DNA of 64,000 bases from Bacteroidota bacterium (GTDB lineage: Bacteria; Bacteroidota; Bacteroidia; Chitinophagales; Chitinophagaceae): NCBI GenBank assembly GCA_018268085.1, contig JAFDXE010000011.1, positions 1-64,000 on the forward strand. The letters run 5' to 3'. The first letter of the stretch is position 1. Every line of letters starts with the position of its first letter. The position numbers and the translations under genes were made by a program. Under the pieces are notes generated by a model. That model saw nothing but the letters and a program-made list of their open reading frames with translations. It had not been told where the DNA came from and did not search any database. This document shows, piece after piece, positions 7,749-16,764 of the stretch.

Positions 7749-10700
7749 TTACCTATTGCCATCTAAAGGAAATTCTATAAAGAAACTAGTACCGCCGCCT
7801 TCTTTTGTTTCAAACCAGATCCTGCCATCGGCCTGTTCCACCATACGTTTGCACATGGCAAGTCCGAGTCCGGTACCGGAAGTTTTAGTAGTGAAATTGG
7901 GCGTAAAAATTTTAGATCGTATCTCTTCAGGAATGCCTGGTCCATTGTCTTCTATCTTTATCAGCAACTTCCCGTCTTTTTTATATTCAGTTATAACAAT
8001 GATCGCCATTTCATTTTCAGGAACGGCCTGTATAGCATTTAAGATAAGATTGGTAAACAGGCGATTGATATGCGACCTGTCTGCAAACAACATTGTTTTA
8101 TCACTTAACAAACTACTCGAAATGCGTACCCTGTCGTTGGCCAGGTACAGGTGAAGCACATTGCGTAACAATTCATTTACATCTATCCATTCCTTTTTTG
8201 CGTTTTCAATATTGGCAAACTGGCTGAACTCACCTGCAATTTTACTCAGGTGATCTATCTGCTCAACAAGTGTATGGGCAACATTGGCTGTAAGTTCCTT
8301 TACGTTAGGCGCATTGCTTTCTATTGATTTCTGCAGGAACTGCATGCTCAGTTTCATGGGGGTAAGCGGATTTTTAATTTCATGCGCTACCTGCCTGGCC
8401 ATTTCTTTCCACGCTCCTTCCCTTTCATTCCTGGCAATGAGTTTCACACTATCATCGAGTTTACGCACCATCTTGTTGTATTCATTCACCAGTTCGCCTA
8501 ATTCATCATCCCGTTTCCATTCTATAGCTTCGTTGATACCTCCGAGGTTTATTCTTTTCATTTTATCACCAATTACAGAAAAGGAGTTGGTTATACGATT
8601 GGTGATAAATAAAGCCACAATGCCTGCCAGTAAAAAGATAAATGCGTTGAGATTGATGATGGTTACTAAAAAGTTGGATATTTCTTCCTTCAGGTTTGCC
8701 TGCGAACTGAAGTACGGAATATTCAGGTAGGCGTAGCCGTTACCCGACGCATCAATTACCGGAACATAATTACTGATGAATGAAAGCTTGCCGATATTTT
8801 CTTTCTGGAAATACAATACTTCTTTAAGTTTATCGAGGTGGTAAAAAGCCATGGGATGCATTTTGGTACTTACAATCCCTTTTACATACGGCAATGGGAG
8901 CGATGATACCCGGAGGTTTCCCTGCAGATCATACAGGTTTACATCTATACCATGAATCTCAGATACTTTTGAAATCAGTTGTTCAAAACGCTGGTCGTTG
9001 TCGGCATCAAGTGAATCCTGCATTATCCAGCCTTTGGATAATGAATTTTTAACTTCATTTTCCATAATGCGTATGGTTCGGCTCAGTTTTTCCCTGTTCC
9101 CGTGATCGTAACGTGAAATAAAAAACATGATGGTAGCAAAACCAATTACAAAGAATGATACCACACTTACAAAAATAATGGTACCGTGTATCTGGTTTCG
9201 TATGGTAAACTGCCAGTTGGATTTAAACCTTCGCCAGTTGAATCTTGATCGAACAACAACATTGATAAACCAGAATACCGTTGTCATGATAAGGAATGAA
9301 CAGAAAAAATAAGAAAACAAAGTGATCGATTCTACAGATAAACTGTTTTCCCTGGCAATAACAATCATTTTATCAGCCCCGGCATAATACCACAATTCAC
9401 TGTAATTATTTTTCTGTTTAAATTCTACCTGTTGCGGTCGTTTTGTTTTGGCTATTACAGATGGAAACGGATAATCATTATGAGAAGTTACCAACTTCCT
9501 GTTTTTATAGATTGCATACGCATACAGCGAAGATGTTTCTATTGAATTATTATTGGAGTTGCTGAACAAGGTTGGGGATATCGCATCTTCTTTTTGCTTT
9601 TTGGGGCTCACAAGGATGAATACATATCCCAGCAATTTTCCGTCGGGTGCGTACAAAGTTTTTTTACTGATATAGTTAATAAGATCGTACGCTTCATCGT
9701 AATAATACAGTCCGGCAGTTCCGGTTGGCTTCGCCTGTGTATTCAGGATGGTATTGATATCGTTGTACCTCGTAGAATCTTCATTAAACAATGGCTTTTC
9801 ATCTGCTGTATAAGAATAAATGCGTGTTTGATATTTATTGGAATATGCAGCAATGATATTGTCGGTTTTTAAACTGTCTTTCAATTCCCAATTAAGCGCA
9901 GCATCCTGCAGGCGATAAAAATTATCTGCTAAAAATTCTTCTCTTACAATTACCATTGTATTTACCAGTGCTTCTGTTGCCGGATCTGTTTTAGTAGCAA
10001 GTATCTCGGCATAATGCAACCGGTTCCGAAGTTCTTTCTTACGGTTTTCCATTACAATGATCGCTGTTATGGAAACGGAAAAAAAGAAAAGCCAGAATAC
10101 CAGTTTTGAAGAAACCAGTTTTGATGCAATCAGGTTCAGGTTGTTATTACTAAGCAGGAATAAGAATGCCAGCAACCATAGCAGTACATAAATATCAAAT
10201 CCTCCATTCATCTCTCCTATCCTGAAACTCATCACCATTAATCCGCCGATGGCCACCACCAGGTACAAAGGAATTAATGATGTAGTAAAAAATTGCCGCA
10301 CAAAAGCAAGGAGCATCTGGCAAAGAAAAAAATAGCCGATCGCCAGGCATCCCAATACAATGAACCCGATGGCGCTGTATGCACTGAGTTCAAAAAAGTT
10401 TGTTACGTTAAAAGATATTTTTGAATCTGCAACCAGCGATCGAACCAGGTAACTGCCGGCATAGGTTACAAATATGATGGCAACAGAACAGATGGCCAGC
10501 CACCACCACTTTACATAAGGATTGTTTGTAGTTACCTTAATCCTGCTTTCATTAATATGGTTTCTCACAAACAGGATTATCCAGACAAAAAATATAGCAT
10601 TGATAAAAATATCACCCAACGATGGCAAAAAACTACTGGAACTGTAAATTGCCGGATCAAATAATTCGAACTGCCGGAAATTTACAGGCAGCTTCAAAAA

Positions 10701-11492
10701 AAAGCCAATGAGTCTTACCCCTGTAATTGATAATAGTAAAATTGCCAGTGCTTTTCCCAACTTTCCTCTGATGGCAAAAAAAGATGCACACAATTGAACA
10801 AATAACAATACCAGCAATACTGCAGCCATTTCCAGTACAATAGCCAAAGGATTGTTTTTATAAATAGCTACCGTTTGTTTTTCGGTAATATAAAAAAGCT
10901 CACGTCCATTGATAGACGTTACAGCCACTGCATGATCGGATTTCGGAACGATCTGGTAAATGGGCGTAATGGATTTATCGATAACAAAAGTATTCCCGAG
11001 GTTTTCGTTTTCGATGATATAATCCCATTTCACCGGAATCAATGCAATTACTTTTACAGCGTTTACAACATACCGGTTCCACACATAAAAACCATTCTGC
11101 AGTTTTACAAAACCCTTATCCCGTTTTTCATATAGCAAAGACGGGTATGGTAACACCTGTTGTGTATTCCAGCAGCTTAATGTTTCATGTGAAGTTGCAT
11201 CCGTAGTATAAAAAAACAGGAAGTATTTTTTGGCTATTAGTGATTTGAGTTCCGCTTCAGAGATATTGTTTGTTGCCACCCGGTTCAACAATGCAGTGTC
11301 TTCCACCAGTTGTGCAACATCCTTTTCATTTTTATGAATGTAATTGGTGAGTTCTTTCTGTACCGTTCCGATAGATGCATTAACCGACCAGTAATTCTCC
11401 ACAACAAACGAGATGGTAACCAGCCACGCAGCCAGTACCAGCAGGTAAGCATTCTTGTAGAAAAATTTTTTAAAGGTTGTTGGTTGTTGCAA
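7749..11492 (-). CDS. Large NtrY-like sensor histidine kinase
   Basis: A 1247-residue membrane sensor kinase. After a first membrane helix (about 12-30) and an extracytoplasmic stretch come about eight hydrophobic helices (about 215-480), a second extracytoplasmic region of about 250 residues, two further helices enclosing a third sensor loop, a HAMP linker near 970-1020, HisKA with the phospho-accepting HEIKNPL motif, and HATPase_c with NAIQAVPEN, EDNGPGIPE and GTGLGLA. The HisKA/HATPase part resembles NtrY, the nitrogen-regulation family. No response regulator is adjacent, so the partner is unknown. The frame starts at TTG (11492), with no in-frame ATG between it and the upstream stop. It sits just downstream of mazG on the same strand. 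Confidence 0.9.
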   Translation of the reverse strand: MQQPTTFKKFFYKNAYLLVLAAWLVTISFVVENYWSVNASIGTVQKELTNYIHKNEKDVAQLVEDTALLNRVATNNISEAELKSLIAKKYFLFFYTTDATSHETLSCWNTQQVLPYPSLLYEKRDKGFVKLQNGFYVWNRYVVNAVKVIALIPVKWDYIIENENLGNTFVIDKSITPIYQIVPKSDHAVAVTSINGRELFYITEKQTVAIYKNNPLAIVLEMAAVLLVLLFVQLCASFFAIRGKLGKALAILLLSITGVRLIGFFLKLPVNFRQFELFDPAIYSSSSFLPSLGDIFINAIFFVWIILFVRNHINESRIKVTTNNPYVKWWWLAICSVAIIFVTYAGSYLVRSLVADSKISFNVTNFFELSAYSAIGFIVLGCLAIGYFFLCQMLLAFVRQFFTTSLIPLYLVVAIGGLMVMSFRIGEMNGGFDIYVLLWLLAFLFLLSNNNLNLIASKLVSSKLVFWLFFFSVSITAIIVMENRKKELRNRLHYAEILATKTDPATEALVNTMVIVREEFLADNFYRLQDAALNWELKDSLKTDNIIAAYSNKYQTRIYSYTADEKPLFNEDSTRYNDINTILNTQAKPTGTAGLYYYDEAYDLINYISKKTLYAPDGKLLGYVFILVSPKKQKEDAISPTLFSNSNNNSIETSSLYAYAIYKNRKLVTSHNDYPFPSVIAKTKRPQQVEFKQKNNYSELWYYAGADKMIVIARENSLSVESITLFSYFFCSFLIMTTVFWFINVVVRSRFNWRRFKSNWQFTIRNQIHGTIIFVSVVSFFVIGFATIMFFISRYDHGNREKLSRTIRIMENEVKNSLSKGWIMQDSLDADNDQRFEQLISKVSEIHGIDVNLYDLQGNLRVSSLPLPYVKGIVSTKMHPMAFYHLDKLKEVLYFQKENIGKLSFISNYVPVIDASGNGYAYLNIPYFSSQANLKEEISNFLVTIINLNAFIFLLAGIVALFITNRITNSFSVIGDKMKRINLGGINEAIEWKRDDELGELVNEYNKMVRKLDDSVKLIARNEREGAWKEMARQVAHEIKNPLTPMKLSMQFLQKSIESNAPNVKELTANVAHTLVEQIDHLSKIAGEFSQFANIENAKKEWIDVNELLRNVLHLYLANDRVRISSSLLSDKTMLFADRSHINRLFTNLILNAIQAVPENEMAIIVITEYKKDGKLLIKIEDNGPGIPEEIRSKIFTPNFTTKTSGTGLGLAMCKRMVEQADGRIWFETKEGGGTSFFIEFPLDGNR

Positions 11493-11575
11493 AAAGAAAA
11501 CTTTAATTTTTACCGGTTACTGCCTGGTATGCAAAAATCATTCTTTTTATATGCTGTTGATTTTACTATGCGGAA

Positions 11576-12355
11576 TTATTTAACATCCCGGCTATTTTTC
11601 TTCACTTCATTCCATAGTGCATCCATTTCTTCGAGGCTCATATCGTGTAAGAACTTATTTTGCGCTGTAGCTGCGGCTTCCATTTGGGTAAACCTGCTGA
11701 TAAATTTTTTGTTGGTTCTTTCCAACGCATTTTCTGCATCTACCTGCAAAAAACGGGAATAGTTTACCAATGAAAAGAACAAGTCGCCCAATTCATCTTC
11801 TATTCTGTCTTTATCGCCTGCTGCAACTACTTCCTGGAGTTCCTTCATTTCTTCCTCAACTTTTTCCCACACCTGCCCGGTATGTTCCCATTCAAAACCT
11901 ACCTGTTTAGATTTATCCTGCAGCCGCATGGCTTTTACCATTGCCGGTAACGATTTTGGCACACCTCCTAATACAGACTTCTTCCCTTCTTTCAGTTTTA
12001 TTTTTTCCCAGTTCTGCTTAACATCCTCTTCATTGTTAACCGAAACATCTGCATAAATATGCGGATGACGAACGATCAGTTTTTCACATACGCCGTTGAT
12101 CACTTCCTGAAGGGTGAATTGATTTTCTTCCGTAGCAATCTTTGCATAAAAAACAATATGCAATAACAGGTCGCCGAGTTCTTCTTTAATCCCTTTCCAG
12201 TCATTGTCGGTGATGGCATCTGCCAATTCATAGGTTTCCTCGATGCTTAGATGCCGAAGGCTTTGAATGGTTTGCTTTTTATCCCATGGACATTTCTCTC
12301 TTAGTTCGTCCATAATCGTTACGAGCCGTAAAAATGCTGTACCTGGTTCCTGCAT
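11576..12355 (-). CDS. mazG: Nucleoside triphosphate pyrophosphohydrolase MazG
   Basis: All-alpha NTP pyrophosphatase that hydrolyses (d)NTPs, including non-canonical ones, to monophosphate and pyrophosphate. Two MazG repeats are visible. The first has LREKCPWDKKQT, then EETYELADAI and EELGDLLLHIVF; the second has EVEEEMKELQE (here VEEEMKELQEVV) and EDELGDLFFSLVN. The ExxE-12-ExxD metal-binding pattern is present in both. Its 259 aa is the usual length. The start follows the DUF3667 gene by 4 bp, so the two are probably co-transcribed. Confidence 0.95.
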   Translation of the reverse strand: MQEPGTAFLRLVTIMDELREKCPWDKKQTIQSLRHLSIEETYELADAITDNDWKGIKEELGDLLLHIVFYAKIATEENQFTLQEVINGVCEKLIVRHPHIYADVSVNNEEDVKQNWEKIKLKEGKKSVLGGVPKSLPAMVKAMRLQDKSKQVGFEWEHTGQVWEKVEEEMKELQEVVAAGDKDRIEDELGDLFFSLVNYSRFLQVDAENALERTNKKFISRFTQMEAAATAQNKFLHDMSLEEMDALWNEVKKNSRDVK

Positions 12356-12359
12356 ATAA

Positions 12360-13442
12360 TTACATTTTCAAAATGGAGAAGAAAATAAATATTACAAATA
12401 ATATGGCAATGATAAACAACCACGAAAAAGTGGCCAGTAAAAATTTGAGGATTGTTTTTCCCCTGCCCTGCCTGTAAAATTTTCTCATGGCTTTGTAGAG
12501 ATAGAAAAAACAAAGCAGGATGAGAATGATATTGATCCATACGGAAGCATTGCTGTTAAACCAATCCATAATTTTTGACACAACCAGCATTGCAAACATG
12601 ATAATGAAATCAAAAATGTAGAAATGAATGGTGAAGATGGCGTGGCTCACATAATAAAATTCTTTTTGACGCCGATACAGCATCCATAAAACAAATGCGA
12701 AGAGTGGCAGCGACAAAAACAATATTTTGGGAAAACTATGTATAAGATTGCTAACAAAAGCAGCCAGTAGTTTATCCTGGTCGCCATTGTATTTCTCCTT
12801 CATCTCAATTTCTTTATAAGCCAGTTTGCGCAGGAACCATCCATCCTCTTCTTTTCCTGCTTTTACAAGCGAATCGTATTCTTCTCTTGTGTTGAATTTC
12901 CCCGACGCAAAGTGAATTCCCCCATTTCTCGAAATGCTATCAGCATATCTTTTAAATTGCTCCAACGTTAATGGCCCTTCGCCTGTAATCCGCCTGGTGA
13001 ATGAATCAAGTGCTGCAGCATTCATTTTTTCTACCTGTTCAATTGTTTTCCCGTTGTATTGTCGTTTGGGTTTAAAGTCTGATCCGGCTTCTTTTACCGT
13101 AAAGAAAAGCAGGAAAAAAATTGCGGAAGTAAACAGGTACATTCTTACCGGGTTGAGGTAACTATTTCTTCTACCCAACATGTATTCGGTACTTAAAAAA
13201 CCCGGGCGCCTGATAATATATTTTAAGGTGCTGAAAAATTTTCCATCGAAGTGAGTAAAGTCGTTAAACACATGCACCAGCAGGTGCCATACCGATTCCT
13301 GGGGTTCAAGATTTTCCTGTCCGCAGGCATGGCAATACCGATCGTACAGTGAGGCTCCACAATTCAGACATTTTTTTTCGGAACGTTCTTTTAAATGACT
13401 CAAGGGGTTAATTTTGTTAAAAATAATAAAGTTTGGGCGCAT
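12360..13442 (-). CDS. DUF3667 zinc-ribbon membrane protein
   Basis: A 360-residue protein with an N-terminal zinc ribbon (CLNCGASLYDRYCHACGQ), the FxxFDGKFFSTLKYIIRRPG block typical of DUF3667, and about five membrane helices concentrated in residues 105-125 and 235-355. Family function is unknown; members are widespread in Bacteroidota. It is divergent from the secreted protein gene at 13500, with 57 bp between starts, and lies directly upstream of mazG. Confidence 0.85.
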   Translation of the reverse strand: MRPNFIIFNKINPLSHLKERSEKKCLNCGASLYDRYCHACGQENLEPQESVWHLLVHVFNDFTHFDGKFFSTLKYIIRRPGFLSTEYMLGRRNSYLNPVRMYLFTSAIFFLLFFTVKEAGSDFKPKRQYNGKTIEQVEKMNAAALDSFTRRITGEGPLTLEQFKRYADSISRNGGIHFASGKFNTREEYDSLVKAGKEEDGWFLRKLAYKEIEMKEKYNGDQDKLLAAFVSNLIHSFPKILFLSLPLFAFVLWMLYRRQKEFYYVSHAIFTIHFYIFDFIIMFAMLVVSKIMDWFNSNASVWINIILILLCFFYLYKAMRKFYRQGRGKTILKFLLATFSWLFIIAILFVIFIFFSILKM

Positions 13443-13468
13443 AGTTACATCCCGCTCCTGATAGCCGG

Positions 13469-13476
13469 TAACTTTG
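13469..13476 (+). promoter_or_regulatory. -7 box upstream of the secreted YD-like gene
   Basis: TAACTTTG matches TAnnTTTG and ends 23 bases before the ATG at 13500, a typical distance. It lies in the 57-bp divergent spacer. No good -33 element was identified. Confidence 0.5.
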
Positions 13477-13499
13477 CATCATCAAGGAAAAACATATTC

Positions 13500-14354
13500 A
13501 TGAATAAACTATTTGCGACCATTTGTTTGCTGACCTTTCATTATGGTTCACAGGCCCAATATTATTATAAAGATATCGTAACAAATAAGTTGCTTACCGC
13601 CGATATGCAGGCTTATAAGCAAAAGAAAATTCACAAAATCATTCTCAATAGCTATGAAGATGACGGCTCCCCCAGCGATGGATTTTTGTGTGAAAAAACA
13701 ATCTCCAGAGATTACCGGACATCAGAACTTTTTACCAGGTCAAATATTTCAGCCATCTCTTTGTTTACTTCTGAGTTTAACGACAAACTGCAACTGGTAA
13801 GCAGTACCGATAGCTCCTCCATTTCAGCAACACGAAATCATTATAGTTATGATGCGTCGGGAAGACTAACAAAGGTTGAATCTTCCGTGAAATCGAATGA
13901 TGATGACTTTACCAACGAGATCATTGAGGAACATATTTACTATTACAGTGAAGCCGGCGCTTTGCAATATATGATGCGTGTAAAAGACAGGCGTGACAGC
14001 ACTAAGATTCTTTTTTCAACAGATGAAAAAAATAATGTCACTATTGAAAAAGACACAAAAACAGGAAGGAAATATTACTATTACTACGACGATAAAAACC
14101 GCCTTACAGATATTGCCCATACTACAGAATTCAGGGAGAAAACGGTTGCAGATTACATTTTTGAATATGATGCTTCGGGCATGTTGAAACAAATGACGGT
14201 TACGGAAGAAGGACGGGGTAAAGAGCGTAACGACAATGCTCAATCATTTGTGATCTGGCGATATGTGAATGAAGATGGCCTGCGCATAAAAGAAGGTTTA
14301 TTTTCCCAGCGGGGCAAACTTATTGGCAGTGTGGAGTACGAGTATAAAAAATGA
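13500..14354 (+). CDS. Secreted hypothetical protein with YD-like repeats
   Basis: A 284-residue protein beginning with a signal peptide (MNKLFATICLLTFHYGSQAQ, cleavage probably after SQA). The body contains Tyr-Asp motifs such as YSYDASGRLTKVES, YYYDDKNRLTDI and FEYDASGMLKQM, spaced as in YD or RHS beta-strand repeats. This suggests a small exported beta-rich protein. The frame opens at 13395, but the ATG at 13500 is chosen for the signal peptide and the promoter position. No catalytic motif was recognised and the role is unknown. Confidence 0.75.
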   Translation: MNKLFATICLLTFHYGSQAQYYYKDIVTNKLLTADMQAYKQKKIHKIILNSYEDDGSPSDGFLCEKTISRDYRTSELFTRSNISAISLFTSEFNDKLQLVSSTDSSSISATRNHYSYDASGRLTKVESSVKSNDDDFTNEIIEEHIYYYSEAGALQYMMRVKDRRDSTKILFSTDEKNNVTIEKDTKTGRKYYYYYDDKNRLTDIAHTTEFREKTVADYIFEYDASGMLKQMTVTEEGRGKERNDNAQSFVIWRYVNEDGLRIKEGLFSQRGKLIGSVEYEYKK

Positions 14355-14460
14355 TCACCGTTTAATTCCTACCTTGATCTCCTGAGATTTTACTTTCCAT
14401 TTCTTTTCGGTATCACCCGAAGGATTAGCTTATTTTGCTGCGTCAAAACCTACGACCAGC

Positions 14461-15015
14461 TTGACAGACCAGGAATTAATTGAACAATTAAGGAATAAAA
14501 GCGAACCTGCTTTTAAATGGCTTGTAGAAAGCTATCAGCAGGTTGTGTTCAATACCATCCTGAATATTGTGCAGGATATTCACGAAGCGGAAGATGCGGC
14601 GCAGGAAGTTTTTATGAAGATCTACCAGTCGATAGATGGATTCAGGGGTGAATCAGGTTTATCAACCTGGATATACAGGTTATCCATAAACAAAGCGCTT
14701 GATAAAATCAGGAGAAGAAAATCCCGGGAGCGTATTCAACAGATCATTCCGTGGTGGATGCCTGCAGAACGTAAAGACAATGAGGCGATGTTCTTTCATC
14801 CGGGTGTTGACCTGGAAAACAAAGAAAAAGCAGCGGTGGTTTTTAAGGCAATCAATAGTTTACCGGAAAACCAGAAAATTGCTTTTACGTTGATTAAGAT
14901 ACAGGGTTTGAAATACGAAGAAGTGTGCAGGATCATGGATAAGAATATTAAAGCTGTAGAATCGCTGGTGAGCAGGGCAAAACAAAACTTACAGGATATA
15001 TTAAAAAACAGGTAA
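14461..15015 (+). CDS. ECF-family RNA polymerase sigma factor
   Basis: A 184-residue group IV sigma factor. Region 2 is seen in DIHEAEDAAQEVFMKIYQSI and the following GFRGESGLSTWIYRL, the core-binding and -10 recognition part. Region 4 is ENQKIAFTLIKIQGLKYEEV followed by a helix-turn-helix with KAVESLVSRAKQNL. The start codon is TTG at 14461; the frame is open back to 14386 but has no ATG. The next gene starts one base after its stop, so it heads a three-gene operon with a small membrane protein and a CnrX/Spy-like protein, an arrangement that suggests control by an envelope or metal signal. Confidence 0.93.
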   Translation: MTDQELIEQLRNKSEPAFKWLVESYQQVVFNTILNIVQDIHEAEDAAQEVFMKIYQSIDGFRGESGLSTWIYRLSINKALDKIRRRKSRERIQQIIPWWMPAERKDNEAMFFHPGVDLENKEKAAVVFKAINSLPENQKIAFTLIKIQGLKYEEVCRIMDKNIKAVESLVSRAKQNLQDILKNR

Positions 15016-15016
15016 G

Positions 15017-15307
15017 ATGAAAGAGCAATCGTTTAATGATGAATTTTTGCATTCTGTGGAAGGAATTAAACCTGCAGATGCCGGTCCGTTTTTTTATACG
15101 CGGCTAATGGGCAGAATGCAAAAAGAAACCAGGGATGACATTATATATAAACCGGCATGGATGGCAATTGCCTTAAGTTGTTTTATTGCAGCGAACGTGT
15201 GGATGATTGCTGCGGTGAACAAGAACACAGATCAACCCTCTACAGGGCAAACGCCGGAACAGGCATTTGCAGAAACATACCAGTTAAACAATTATTCGAA
15301 TTATTAA
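15017..15307 (+). CDS. Putative anti-sigma factor (small single-span membrane protein)
   Basis: A 96-residue protein with a soluble N-terminal half (about 1-48), one membrane helix (about 50-68, WMAIALSCFIAANVWMIAA) and a short Asn/Thr-rich extracytoplasmic tail. Size, topology and position between an ECF sigma gene and a metal-sensor-like gene fit an anti-sigma such as CnrY. No zinc-binding ZAS motif (HxxxCxxC) is present. It starts 1 bp after the sigma stop, and its stop codon overlaps the next start as TAATG. Function is inferred from context only. Confidence 0.7.
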   Translation: MKEQSFNDEFLHSVEGIKPADAGPFFYTRLMGRMQKETRDDIIYKPAWMAIALSCFIAANVWMIAAVNKNTDQPSTGQTPEQAFAETYQLNNYSNY

Positions 15308-15846
15308 TGAGTGCGATGGTAAAAAATAAATTACTGAGTGGATTGGTGATATTGCTGTTGCTGGCAAATATTGCTACCCTGGCGATGTTCTGGTTTAATT
15401 TTAAAAAAGAACATAAAGGCGTTAAACACCAAGAGGCGAAAGATTTTTTGATAAAAGAACTTTCATTTACGGAAACGCAGCAGAAGCAATATGGATTGAT
15501 GGTGGAAGAACACCGCAAACAATCCAGGGAAACCAGGGAACAGCTCCGGATGTATAAAGACAGTCTCTTTAACTTACTCAGCGATGAACAGGTTCCGGCA
15601 GAAATTCAAAGCAGGCTTACATTGGCAATTGCTACACTGGAACAGCAAATGGAAACGATTACATTCAATCATTTCAGGGAGGTAAGGAAAATTTGCAATC
15701 CTGAGCAACAGAAAAAATTCGATACTGTTATTAAAGATGTTTTAAGAATGATGGCTGCTCCGCTACCAGGGGGCAGGCCCCCGTTCAACGGCCCGGGGCC
15801 TCACCATGATCCGCCTCCGCCCGGAGAAGCAATGGATGATGAATAG
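15307..15846 (+). CDS. CnrX/Spy-like periplasmic sensor, membrane-anchored
   Basis: A 179-residue protein starting at the ATG that overlaps the previous stop (TAATG). One N-terminal membrane helix (about 8-30) is followed by a long helical hairpin with LSFTETQQKQYGLMVEEHRKQ and NHFREVRKICNPEQQKKF, the pattern of the LTxxQ/heavy-metal-resistance family (Spy, CpxP, CnrX). The tail is rich in Pro, Gly and His (HHDPPPPGE), possibly metal-binding. With the sigma and anti-sigma candidates it forms a likely signal-responsive complex. A plain chaperone of Spy type is the alternative. Confidence 0.78.
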   Translation: MSAMVKNKLLSGLVILLLLANIATLAMFWFNFKKEHKGVKHQEAKDFLIKELSFTETQQKQYGLMVEEHRKQSRETREQLRMYKDSLFNLLSDEQVPAEIQSRLTLAIATLEQQMETITFNHFREVRKICNPEQQKKFDTVIKDVLRMMAAPLPGGRPPFNGPGPHHDPPPPGEAMDDE

Positions 15847-15963
15847 AACAGTAGAAAGTAGAAAGTTAAAAGTAATAAAGATAACGGGCTTTATATCCGG
15901 TGCTTGCTGAACGAATTTTTATCACAATCTGATGCAAGAGGCAATACCGGGAGCGAAGCAAAA

Positions 15964-15983
15964 CCTGTCTGCCAGCAGGCAGG
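15964..15983. repeat. 20-bp intergenic palindrome
   Basis: CCTGTCTGC and GCAGGCAGG form a 9-bp stem with one T-G wobble around a CA dinucleotide. It lies in the gap after the sigma operon and has no T-tract, so it is not an intrinsic terminator. CCTG/CAGG palindromes of this kind are often dispersed intergenic repeats. Confidence 0.6.
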
Positions 15984-16061
15984 TGCTACGGAGATTTAGA
16001 AATAAGTCAAACCTGTTTACAAAAGCTGATTAGATAAATGATGCAGAAGTTTGATTGTAAA

Positions 16062-16098
16062 GCCCCACTTGCGGCAAACGTTTTGTTGTATGCAGCCT
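16062..16098. repeat. Possible cassette-border-like intergenic element
   Basis: The stretch GCCCCACTTGCGGC followed by AAACGTTTTGTTGTATGCAG resembles, from memory, short conserved sequences that flank lone hypothetical genes in many Bacteroidota. It lies 11-48 bp past the end of the minus-strand hypothetical at 16110. The opposite flank (16507-16530) shows only weak similarity. Assignment is tentative. Confidence 0.3.
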
Positions 16099-16109
16099 TT
16101 ATTTCTTTC

Positions 16110-16472
16110 TCACTCTATGTACTTTCTTTTTTCACTTAAAGCTTTTTTATACTCTTTCTTGATGTCAGTTCCATAACAAGTAGTCCATCTTTTCTGTACT
16201 TTATTATACTCGATCTTGATATTATTAATTTCCAATCCACTGATATCTACAAGAGTCAGATTATAACAATCTGGTTGATGAAATAAATCTGGTGAACGAT
16301 GTACTGTTATTTCTTTAATTGAAAATATTCTACCATACTCTACTTCAAGGTAATTTTGAATTTCATTTTTAACCGAGTCGGGAGAAGGGTAACTATATAG
16401 ATTAAATATAAGTGCCCCAATAGCAAATATTGATAAGACTAAAAACCATTTTAACTTCTTTCGAGAATGCAT
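16110..16472 (-). CDS. Hypothetical protein with N-terminal membrane anchor
   Basis: A 120-residue protein with a positively charged start (MHSRKKLKW), one membrane helix (about 10-28) and a soluble domain of mixed alpha/beta character. Two cysteines (in QPDCYN and TTCYGTD) could form a disulfide outside the membrane. The ATG at 16472 is chosen over a TTG two codons upstream. No family was recognised. It stands alone between noncoding stretches of about 260 and 290 bp, and its low GC and isolation suggest an acquired accessory gene. In the 290-bp upstream gap I see only a 30-codon hydrophobic frame without a start codon. Confidence 0.6.
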   Translation of the reverse strand: MHSRKKLKWFLVLSIFAIGALIFNLYSYPSPDSVKNEIQNYLEVEYGRIFSIKEITVHRSPDLFHQPDCYNLTLVDISGLEINNIKIEYNKVQKRWTTCYGTDIKKEYKKALSEKRKYIE

Positions 16473-16764
16473 AGTCAAGGTATATTATGATCTCAATCGC
16501 CTTTAAAGGTTACGTACAACACTGCAATAGTTACATAGCTTATCAAAACGAAGCCTGTTAGAATAAATGCAAATAGTTGTATTGCCGGAAGTGTATGAAT
16601 CCCTTAAAACACTTTTTATTACAAACCTATATTGTTATATAAATAAAAAATGCCAGAGTCGCTGCATTCCTTCATAACATGATTTTTTTATTGATCGATA
16701 AAAGAGTTTAATGGTCCCGGGATTTAAAAATGGAGGTAAACACTAACCTTGCACCCGTATCACC

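Noticed and set aside
7552..8154. 200-residue plus-strand frame after polX
   Set aside because: It runs through the REP hairpins and then antisense to the 3' end of the large kinase gene; no start signal or family motif, and the kinase frame is clearly coding.
16493..16606. Short hydrophobic minus-strand frame (about 35 codons) upstream of the gene at 16472
   Set aside because: It reads like a membrane helix but has no ATG, GTG or TTG start after the upstream stop, so I cannot call it a gene; it may be a decayed remnant.
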